DNA from: an uncultured Chlorobiota bacterium
Lineage (GTDB): Bacteria; Bacteroidota; Bacteroidia; Bacteroidales; JAADGE01
Length of the DNA stretch: 38,413 bases
Reading direction: 5' to 3'
NCBI GenBank assembly: GCA_947311445.1
Contig: CAMZKV010000020.1
Span: forward strand, 1 to 38,413
Shown: positions 7,360-14,964 of the stretch, piece after piece
Position numbering within the stretch: position 1 is the first letter of the stretch
How the letters are laid out: every line of letters begins with the position of its first letter
The notes under the pieces: model-generated
Databases searched by the model: none
The model's input: the letters and a program-made list of their open reading frames with translations, nothing else
What the model was told of the DNA's origin: nothing
Translations under genes and position numbers: made by a program

Positions 7360-10224
7360 ATGAAGAATATACAAATTAATATATTAATAATCATTGTGAT
7401 TGCTTTGGTTTCATGTAATAAAGACAACAAAAACCAAAACATTTTTAAAAAGCAAACACTAAAAGATTGGAAATTAATATCGTCACTAAAAATATCAGAA
7501 AAAGATAAAGAAATTTCAACATCACAATTTAAAGATGATAAATGGCTTAAAGTGCAAGTTCCAACAACAGTTTTGAGGGCTCTTGTCAATGCAAATATTT
7601 ACCCCGATCCGCATTTCGATTTAAACAATTTCCTTATTCCTGATGCTTCCGACTCTTTAAACAAACGCTTAAATTTAGAAAAATACTCACATATCAAAAA
7701 CCATCCGAATCCTTTTAAAAACCCCTATTGGTTCAGAACTGAATTTAATATAAGTAAAAAAAACAAAAAAAATAATGTTTGGCTAAATTTTGACGGAATA
7801 AATTACAGAGCCGATGTTTGGATTAACGGAAAACAAGTAACTGACTCAAAAACTATGGTCGGAATGTTTAAAAGATACAAATTTAATATTACTGATTATA
7901 TAAATAAAGATGAAAAAAATATACTTGCCGTAAAAATTTATCAAGTTGACAACATCGGCACTCCATATCCGGGTGCACAATTGGAAGTTTTCGGACCTCA
8001 AAGAGGTTGGGGAACAGAAATATTTAAAGATGCAACTCTTAAATTTTCTGCCGGATGGGATTGTGCTCCCGTTGTAAGAGACAGAAATATGGGTATTTAT
8101 CAAGACGTATTTTTAACATTTACAAATGATGTTGATATTACAAACCCATATATTATTACAAAACTTAACCTGCCGGACACAACAAAAGCAGACTTAACAA
8201 TTAGTGCCGAACTTATTAATACTTCTAACAAACCTGTTAAAGGAAAAATAAAAGGAACAATTGATTTTGTAAAAGAAGTTGATTTTTACACCTATAAGAA
8301 AAAAATGAAAGGTAATTTTAAAACAATAACTTTCGAAAAACAAGTTGAAATTCCTACAAACAAAACAATAACCGTAAGTGTTGATTATAAAGACTTTCCA
8401 CAATTAAGCATTAAAAACCCACTGCTTTGGTGGCCAAACGGTTACGGAAATCAAAACCTCCATAAATTAAAATTGGAATTTATTGAAAACGAAAAAACTT
8501 CCGATATAAATGAAACAACATTCGGCATCAGAGAACTTACAAATACTTTAAATGAAATTGATGGTGAATTCGGAAGAATATTTTGGGTAAACGGAAAAAA
8601 GATATTTGCAAGAGGCGGATGGTTACAACCGGATATGATGCTCGATATGAACCCAAAAAGAATGTACGATGAAGCAAGACTTTTAGCAAATGCAAATGTT
8701 GTTATGATTGCAAATGAAGACATGCCTTCGCCTCCTGAACTTGTTATGGAAACATATGATAAATACGGACTAATGATGTGGGAAACATTCTTTCAGTGTT
8801 GGACATCTTACCCCGGAACAGCTTCATTTAAAAACCCAGAAGATGCAGATTTAGCAGTAAGTAATGCCGATGATATTATTAAAAGATACAGAAACCATCC
8901 TTCATTATCTCTGTGGACACTTCAATGCGAAACAATCGTTAGAGAAGAAATATATAATCCTGTAAAAAATCTTCTTAAAGAAAATGATATTACCAGAGCA
9001 TTTGTTCCTACTTCAAGTTATGATTGGGATATCGATTCTCTTACTCCATATATGAAAGAAGATTTACCATTAGGTATTACCGACGATGGTGCTCCTGACT
9101 ACACATGGTACCCCCATAAATATTATTACGATATGATTTTATCTGTTAAACAACAAATGTTCAGAGATGAACTTGGTGTGCCTTCCGTACCTACATACAC
9201 AAGTATGAAAAAGTTTATTAATGATATTGAAAAGTCAGAGAAAACAAATATTTATCCACTAGATAAAAAATGGGCACATCACGGAGCTTGGGATGACGAT
9301 GGTTATGTGTACAGAGCATACGACGTTGCTTTACGCTCACGATACGGAAAACCCAAAACTGCACAAGAATATGTGAAAAATGCACAATACATAAATGCCG
9401 CAAGTTACAGAGCAATGTACGAAGCTGCAAATCATAGAATGTGGGACATAACAAGCGGAGTAATGTTATGGAAACTTAATTCAACTTGGCCTACTGTTGT
9501 TTGGCAACTTTATGATTGGTATTTAAACCCGACTTCTGCATATTATTTTGCAAAAAAAGCAATGGAACCTCTTCATATTCAACTAAATGAAAATAATTTT
9601 AAAGTTTCTGTTATTAATGCAACATACAAGGAATATAAAAACCTAAAAGTATCTGTTAAAGTTTATGATTTCGATTTAAATGTAATTTCTAAAAAAGAAG
9701 AAGATTTCAGCATCGAAGAAAATAAATATAAAGAAGCATTTTTTGTAAGCAAACCACAAAGTATAAAATCAACATATTTTGTAAAATTAATTCTGAAAGA
9801 CGACAAAAACAACATTTTATCCGACAATTTCTATTGGTTTGCCCCCGAAAGCAACAAACTTGACAAAAAAGTTTATACAGCCTTAAAACGTGCAAGGCTT
9901 GACAGTAAAGAACTCTCAAAAAGAGTAGACTTTACGGATTTAGCAAATCTTGAAAATGTTAACTTAGTTATAAAATCAACTCTAAAAGACGAAGAAAATG
10001 AAATTATGGCAACTGTTATAGTTAAAAACACAAGTAAAAAACTTGCTTTTATGAAAAGATTAATGATAACAAAAGGAAAAAACGGAGAAGAAGTTTTACC
10101 GACATTTTGGTCTGACAACTTTTTAATCCTTTTACCGGGAGAAGAAAAAACTTTAACTGCAAAATTTTCAAAAGAAGATTTAGGAGGGAAACAACCTTTT
10201 ATTGTTCAAGATAAATATCAATAA
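7360..10224 (+). CDS. GH2 lipoprotein, beta-mannosidase / exo-beta-glucosaminidase-like
   Basis: The 954-residue protein has a lipoprotein signal (hydrophobic segment ending LVSC at about residue 20). It has the full GH2 order: a jelly-roll domain with WLNFDGINYRADVWING, then GWD...RDRNMGIYQDV, immunoglobulin-like domains with LLWWPNGYG, and a TIM barrel. Glu604 in MFRDELG fits the nucleophile. Glu524 in LWTLQCET fits the acid/base, but the residue before it is Cys rather than the usual Asn. The string WPTVVWQLYDWYLNP followed by KKAMEPLHIQL is characteristic of exo-beta-D-glucosaminidases and plant-type endo-beta-mannosidases within GH2. The Glu-Glu spacing of 80 is shorter than I would expect for classical beta-mannosidases. 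The enzyme would release terminal beta-linked sugars at the surface or in the periplasm. The next gene starts 12 bases later. Confidence 0.87.
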   Translation: MKNIQINILIIIVIALVSCNKDNKNQNIFKKQTLKDWKLISSLKISEKDKEISTSQFKDDKWLKVQVPTTVLRALVNANIYPDPHFDLNNFLIPDASDSLNKRLNLEKYSHIKNHPNPFKNPYWFRTEFNISKKNKKNNVWLNFDGINYRADVWINGKQVTDSKTMVGMFKRYKFNITDYINKDEKNILAVKIYQVDNIGTPYPGAQLEVFGPQRGWGTEIFKDATLKFSAGWDCAPVVRDRNMGIYQDVFLTFTNDVDITNPYIITKLNLPDTTKADLTISAELINTSNKPVKGKIKGTIDFVKEVDFYTYKKKMKGNFKTITFEKQVEIPTNKTITVSVDYKDFPQLSIKNPLLWWPNGYGNQNLHKLKLEFIENEKTSDINETTFGIRELTNTLNEIDGEFGRIFWVNGKKIFARGGWLQPDMMLDMNPKRMYDEARLLANANVVMIANEDMPSPPELVMETYDKYGLMMWETFFQCWTSYPGTASFKNPEDADLAVSNADDIIKRYRNHPSLSLWTLQCETIVREEIYNPVKNLLKENDITRAFVPTSSYDWDIDSLTPYMKEDLPLGITDDGAPDYTWYPHKYYYDMILSVKQQMFRDELGVPSVPTYTSMKKFINDIEKSEKTNIYPLDKKWAHHGAWDDDGYVYRAYDVALRSRYGKPKTAQEYVKNAQYINAASYRAMYEAANHRMWDITSGVMLWKLNSTWPTVVWQLYDWYLNPTSAYYFAKKAMEPLHIQLNENNFKVSVINATYKEYKNLKVSVKVYDFDLNVISKKEEDFSIEENKYKEAFFVSKPQSIKSTYFVKLILKDDKNNILSDNFYWFAPESNKLDKKVYTALKRARLDSKELSKRVDFTDLANLENVNLVIKSTLKDEENEIMATVIVKNTSKKLAFMKRLMITKGKNGEEVLPTFWSDNFLILLPGEEKTLTAKFSKEDLGGKQPFIVQDKYQ

Positions 10225-10236
10225 TAAATAAAAGTT

Positions 10237-11853
10237 ATGAAAAATTTAAAACAATTTACATTTATTTTATTACTAATTATTCTTGCTTTTTCTTGCAAAA
10301 AAGAAAACTTAATTCAAGAAAATACGATAATCTCCGACAATTTATCTGTAACTACTGCAGATAAAAATCTTACTCATACATTATTTGCAGATCATATAAC
10401 AAACAGCAAAGGATATTGGCAAGATGCACCTTTAAGCAAATTAAATACAAAAGATCAATCGGGAACACAAGACAATTGGAACAAATATATAGATTTCCAA
10501 CCCAACAGTCAACGCTATCAGGGATACATATATTTTTATTTGCCTGATGACATAGACAAAAGTGAAGTTATAGAAATAAAAGTGAAAACAAACTACAAAG
10601 GACGAAAATACAATAGCCAAAAATGGTATTGGAAATTACGAAATTTTTCAACCAACAAATGGGTAACTCTCGGCAAAAATACATTTGCACAAGATTGGAA
10701 ATGGTCAAGCAAAGAGTGGACAAAAACTTCAAATAACTTTATTAAATCATCAAACGGAGAAATAAGACTAATGTACAAATCTAATAATGCAAACGAAAAC
10801 AGCAATTTAGATTATTTAGTTATTGAGATAAAAACACAAAACCAACAATCTGGCACAAAACTTTTAGAACCAAGCGGAACACATATTTACCATTCGGCAT
10901 ACACAAATTTCGGAGGTTTCGAAGATGAAGTTTCTGCAAATAAAATCAGTAACTTTGAAAACCTTGCAAACAAAGATATTACATGGGCATATTTTTCAGA
11001 CAATTGGTTCGACGGAATACACTTTCCGCAATCAGAAGTAAATATTATTCATAACGCAGGAAAAGTTCCATTTATCAGAATAATGCCAAGAAATGAAGAT
11101 GAAGATACTCCAGACCCTGTTTACACAATGCAAGCTTTTATAGACGGTAATTTTGATACAGAATTAGAGCAATGGGCTGACAATGCAAAAGCTGTGGGAT
11201 ATCCACTACTTGTAGAATTTGGTACAGAATGTAACGGAGATTGGTTTCCTTGGAATGCAAGATGGAACGGTAAAAATAACAAAACAGGATACGGAAATCC
11301 TGACAAATATGACGGAGCTGAACGTTTTAGAGATGCGTACAGACATATTATTGAGATTTTTAATTCAAGAGGGGTTAATAATGTAACTTGGTTTTTTCAT
11401 GTAAATGCAGACAATGACCCACAAGTAAGCTGGAACAAAATGAAAGATTATTATCCCGGCGATGATTATATTGATTGGATTGGAATTAGTGTTTACGGTC
11501 CGCAAGATACAAATGATGGTTGGTGGTCTTTTGAAGATATGCTGAATGATAATTGGACAGAAATATCATCAATATCTAATTCAGGAAAACCTATTGCAGT
11601 TCTTGAAATGGGTGTTATAGATTATCCCTCATTAGGTAGCAAATCTCAATGGATTACAGACGCATACAATGCAGTAGGACCTAATGGAACTTATGCAGAA
11701 GACATTGACGCAATGTGCTGGTGGCACGAAAACTTTAATGATAACGGCTTTAATGTTAACCTAAAAATAAATTCATCAAATTCGGCAAAAAATGCATATA
11801 AAAATGCCGTAAGCAATTCATTATTTATTTCAAATGCATCATTCTCTCAATAA
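10237..11853 (+). CDS. GH26-like endo-glycanase lipoprotein with N-terminal carbohydrate-binding-type domain
   Basis: The 538-residue protein has a lipobox (LAFSC at about residues 16-20). An N-terminal domain (about 45-205) is rich in Trp and Tyr (YWQDAPLSKL, QKWYWKLRNF) and ends in DYLVIEI, as expected for a beta-sandwich binding module, although I cannot name its family. The C-terminal TIM barrel (about 210-525) looks like GH26: Glu331 in EFGTECNGDWFPWN is the likely acid/base and Glu457 in AVLEMG the likely nucleophile. YPGDDYIDWIGISVYG is a typical GH26 segment. Canonical GH26 enzymes have His-Glu at the acid/base; here it is Thr-Glu. Known GH26 activities are beta-mannanase, lichenase and beta-1,3-xylanase; this variant's substrate is unknown. 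It is paralogous to the next gene. Confidence 0.8.
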   Translation: MKNLKQFTFILLLIILAFSCKKENLIQENTIISDNLSVTTADKNLTHTLFADHITNSKGYWQDAPLSKLNTKDQSGTQDNWNKYIDFQPNSQRYQGYIYFYLPDDIDKSEVIEIKVKTNYKGRKYNSQKWYWKLRNFSTNKWVTLGKNTFAQDWKWSSKEWTKTSNNFIKSSNGEIRLMYKSNNANENSNLDYLVIEIKTQNQQSGTKLLEPSGTHIYHSAYTNFGGFEDEVSANKISNFENLANKDITWAYFSDNWFDGIHFPQSEVNIIHNAGKVPFIRIMPRNEDEDTPDPVYTMQAFIDGNFDTELEQWADNAKAVGYPLLVEFGTECNGDWFPWNARWNGKNNKTGYGNPDKYDGAERFRDAYRHIIEIFNSRGVNNVTWFFHVNADNDPQVSWNKMKDYYPGDDYIDWIGISVYGPQDTNDGWWSFEDMLNDNWTEISSISNSGKPIAVLEMGVIDYPSLGSKSQWITDAYNAVGPNGTYAEDIDAMCWWHENFNDNGFNVNLKINSSNSAKNAYKNAVSNSLFISNASFSQ

Positions 11854-11857
11854 AAAA

Positions 11858-12970
11858 ATGAAAAATAAAACAAAATATTTATTCATAACAATAAGTTTTT
11901 TCCTTTTTGCAAATTTTTCTTGCAAAGGTCCGGAGCCGGTTCAACCTGTCGAAGGTGATACAACTGATTTGTCAGGAATGAAATTGGTAATACCTAAAAA
12001 CAATAAAATATATCATTCGGCTTTTCCTGATTTAGGCGGAACAGAAGATATTGTTACACAAAACAGAATTACAGATTTTGAAACATTAGCAAACAAACAA
12101 TTAACATGGGTTTATTTTTCAAACAATTGGACTTCTGAAAAAGGGGGAATAAAATTTCCCTCTCAGGAAGTCTCTGTCATTCATAATTTAGGAAGAATAC
12201 CTTTTATCAGAATGATGCCAAGGTCAAATTTCAACGAAGGAGGACCCGACCCCGTTTACACAATGCAAAAATTTATTAACGGCGATTTTGATAACGACTT
12301 GAAACTTTGGGCAAAAGAAGCAAAAAAAACAAAAATACCTTTGCTCGTTGAGTTTGGCACAGAAGTTAACGGAGATTGGTTTCCTTGGAATGCTGAATAT
12401 AACGGAAGAAACACAAAAGATGAATACGGTAACAATAATCTATACGACGGTATGGAACGTTTCAGAGATGCTTACAGACACATAATTGACATTTGTAATA
12501 ATGAAGGTGCAATTAACATAACGTGGTTTTTTCATATCGATATATACTCAAATCCTGAAACAAGTTGGAACAATATGAAAGGATACTATCCCGGTGATGC
12601 TTATATAGATTGGATTGGAATCAGTGTATATGGAAAACAAGAACCAAATGACGATTGGAACGAATTTCAAAACATTTTAAACAATGGTTGGAATGAAGTA
12701 AAATCAATTTCCGAAACAGGGAAACCAATTGCAATACTTGAATGGGGAGTAGTTGATAATGAGACAAATCAAAAACCGCAATGGATTACAAATGCTTTAA
12801 ATTCTGTTAAAGAAAACGGAAATTTTTACCCCGAAATTAAAGCCGTTTCATATTGGCATGAAAACTTTGGAACAACACTTCTGAGAATTGACAGTTCTCC
12901 GGAGGCACTTAACGCATATAAACAATCAATAAGCAATGAAATTTTTATTTCATCAGCAAATTTTAATTAA
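11858..12970 (+). CDS. GH26-like endo-glycanase lipoprotein, catalytic domain only
   Basis: The 371-residue protein is a close paralogue of the barrel of the preceding gene but lacks its N-terminal module. I place the start at 11858, five bases after the previous stop, because this gives a clean lipoprotein signal ending FANFSC. The in-frame ATG at 11834 would add eight residues and overlap the upstream gene. Glu169 in EFGTEVNGDWFPWN and Glu295 in AILEWG are the probable acid/base and nucleophile. Their spacing of 126 residues is the same as in the paralogue. Both barrels end in a matching tail (NAYK..., then FISSANF here and FISNASF upstream). The pair probably arose by tandem duplication. 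Likely role: surface endo-cleavage of the same or a related glycan. Confidence 0.8.
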   Translation: MKNKTKYLFITISFFLFANFSCKGPEPVQPVEGDTTDLSGMKLVIPKNNKIYHSAFPDLGGTEDIVTQNRITDFETLANKQLTWVYFSNNWTSEKGGIKFPSQEVSVIHNLGRIPFIRMMPRSNFNEGGPDPVYTMQKFINGDFDNDLKLWAKEAKKTKIPLLVEFGTEVNGDWFPWNAEYNGRNTKDEYGNNNLYDGMERFRDAYRHIIDICNNEGAINITWFFHIDIYSNPETSWNNMKGYYPGDAYIDWIGISVYGKQEPNDDWNEFQNILNNGWNEVKSISETGKPIAILEWGVVDNETNQKPQWITNALNSVKENGNFYPEIKAVSYWHENFGTTLLRIDSSPEALNAYKQSISNEIFISSANFN

Positions 12971-12996
12971 TTATTCACTTTTTAAATTTTTACATT

Positions 12997-13830
12997 ATGG
13001 TACATAAAAATACTTTTTTAAAACCGTTTTTTACAATATCATTATTTTTGATATTCTTTTTTGGAATTAATTTAAACATGAGCTCTCAAACAGAGATACT
13101 ATTAAACAACTCTTTTGATGATGCACTTAACAATTGGGAAGTTTGGGGAGGAGCAAACGGAACTGCAGAAATAGATAATACAAGCGTTCTTGAAGGAACA
13201 AACAGTGCTAAAATAACTTTAACCGGAGGTGGCGGCGAAAGTTGAGAATTTGGCTTTGCACAAAGCATTTCGGGAGGAGTTATCAACGGAAAAAGTTACA
13301 CGGTAAAATATACTGCTGTTGCAAATACTGATATAACAATTGAGCAAGTTATTCAAGAAATTAACAACCCTTGGGATAACTATTTCACAAGTACTCTAAG
13401 CGTTGGCACAAGTCCTCAAACTTTTGAAGAAACATTTATTGCAGATATTACGGGAGATTGCAACTTTGTTTTTCAACTTGGTGCAATAGGAACAGGAAAT
13501 ATTGTTTGGCTTGATGACATCCACTTAATTGAACTTGCAGGTTCAGATGTTAATGACATTCAAAATTCTGAAATTACTTTGTCGCAAAATGTTCCTAACC
13601 CTGCAAAATATATTACTACAATAAAATTTACATTAGAAAAATCCGATTTTGTTAACATTTCAATTTATGATATATCAGGAAAAAAAGTAATTGATGCTGT
13701 TAACAATAATTTCTCAGCAGGAAATAATTCTATTGATATAAATATTGATAATCTTAAATCAGGTATTTATTTCTATACTTTAAAAACTTCCGATTTGTCA
13801 AGAACAATGAAAATGAACATAATCAGATAG
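12997..13830 (+). pseudogene. Secreted CBM4/9-like protein with T9SS sorting domain, interrupted by an in-frame TGA
   Basis: Read through, the frame encodes about 277 residues. It has a signal sequence (about 1-30), a CBM4/9-like beta-sandwich (about 31-190) with NNSFDDALNNWEVWGG and a closing VWLDDIHLIEL, and a type A T9SS sorting domain (about 195-277) with LSQNVPNPA, IYDISGKKV and SGIYFYTLKT. TGA at 13243-13245 stops translation at codon 83, inside the binding module. The family usually has an aromatic residue before a GFAQ-like segment, so a TGG-to-TGA change of a tryptophan is the simplest explanation. The frame stays open on both sides. No separate catalytic domain is visible, so the ancestral product would have been a secreted, surface-attached glycan-binding protein. 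A sequencing error is the alternative. Confidence 0.75.
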
Positions 13831-13843
13831 TTTAATTTAATAC

Positions 13844-13875
13844 AAGGCGGTTATTAATATGCTGCCTTTTTTTTT
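13844..13875 (+). terminator. Rho-independent terminator after the CBM/T9SS gene
   Basis: aaggcgg (13844-13850) pairs with ctgcctt (13862-13868), including one G-T pair, and is followed by a run of nine T (13867-13875). This is the strongest intrinsic terminator inside the PUL. It would split the cluster into an upstream hydrolase transcript and a downstream DUF4434-SusCD transcript, or reduce read-through between them. Confidence 0.75.
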
Positions 13876-13892
13876 ACAAATACTCATTCATT

Positions 13893-14933
13893 ATGCTAAA
13901 TTTTCTATATCATAAAAAAAATATTATTTTCCCTTTGCTTGCAATATTTTTATTTAGTTGCAAGCCCAGACCTATTGATCCCGTACCAGAACCACCGTCA
14001 AATGACACAACAATTATTGCAGGAAACGGATCAACATCAGCATATATAAACGGAACATTTATTGACTTCTGGCAAAAGTCTAGTTGGACTGATTCTCAAT
14101 GGGATGCACATATGCAAGAGATGAAAGAAATCGGAATAAAAATTCTTTTTATTCAATATACAGCTTATAATGAATATTTATGGACAAATTCCGAAAATAC
14201 ATACAGTACAATTAAGTATGAAGAAGCATTATCTAATTTATTAAAATCAGCAGAAAAAAATAACATCAAAGTATTTCTGGGTTTATATTTTAATGAAAAC
14301 TTTTGGGGCAACACAACAAATACAAACGAATTAAACATACACGTTCAAAGATCAAAAAAATTAGCAGATGATATTTGGCAAGCCTTTAAACATAACAAAG
14401 CATTTGCCGGATGGTATATTTCTCATGAAGCCGCACCCTATTATTATAATACCGAAAACAATTTTAATATTTTAAAAAACAACTTAATAAATCCTATTTC
14501 TAACTACTGCAAAGAAATTAGTGATAAACCTGTTACAACAACTGTTTTTTTTAATGATAATTTAACCGATATAAACACTTTCAGAACATTCATGAAAAGA
14601 ATGGGATCTTGCAATTTAGACTTAATTATGTTGCAAGACGGAATAGGAGTAAATCATTGTACTATTGACAATTTAAACTCATATTTCCAAGCAGCAAATA
14701 AAGGATTATATACGGACAGTAATTACGAAGGAGCATTTTGGGCAGATATTGAAACATTTAAACCCGACAACACTCCTGAAAATTTTACCACGCTTAAACA
14801 AAAATTAGATATCTCAGCAAACTATGTAAAAAGAATTGTAACATACCAATATTACAAAGATATGTGCCCTACTGGACCAAATAGCAATTCTGCTTCCGTT
14901 TTGAGAAACGATTATCTAAATTATTTGAATTAA
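13893..14933 (+). CDS. DUF4434-type TIM-barrel lipoprotein, putative glycosidase
   Basis: The 346-residue protein has a lipoprotein signal (LFLFSC at about residues 19-24) and a proline-rich linker. The rest resembles DUF4434 proteins, a TIM-barrel family common in Bacteroidota glycan loci and suspected of glycosidase activity. Supporting strings are FIDFWQKSSWTDSQWD, followed by MKEIGIKILFIQYT, GWYISHEA in mid-barrel, and FWADIETF near the C-terminus. Glu in ISHEA and Asp/Glu in WADIE are candidate catalytic acids. No activity is established from sequence. The start lies 17 bases after the terminator T-run, so there is little room for a promoter; it may depend on read-through or a promoter inside the terminator region. 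It precedes susC by 31 bases. Confidence 0.65.
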   Translation: MLNFLYHKKNIIFPLLAIFLFSCKPRPIDPVPEPPSNDTTIIAGNGSTSAYINGTFIDFWQKSSWTDSQWDAHMQEMKEIGIKILFIQYTAYNEYLWTNSENTYSTIKYEEALSNLLKSAEKNNIKVFLGLYFNENFWGNTTNTNELNIHVQRSKKLADDIWQAFKHNKAFAGWYISHEAAPYYYNTENNFNILKNNLINPISNYCKEISDKPVTTTVFFNDNLTDINTFRTFMKRMGSCNLDLIMLQDGIGVNHCTIDNLNSYFQAANKGLYTDSNYEGAFWADIETFKPDNTPENFTTLKQKLDISANYVKRIVTYQYYKDMCPTGPNSNSASVLRNDYLNYLN

Positions 14934-14964
14934 TATTTGAAACATTATTTAATAAACAAAACAT

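Noticed and set aside
11834..11857. Upstream ATG for the second GH26-like gene
   Set aside because: It overlaps the previous gene and spoils the signal peptide; the start at 11858 gives a standard lipoprotein signal.
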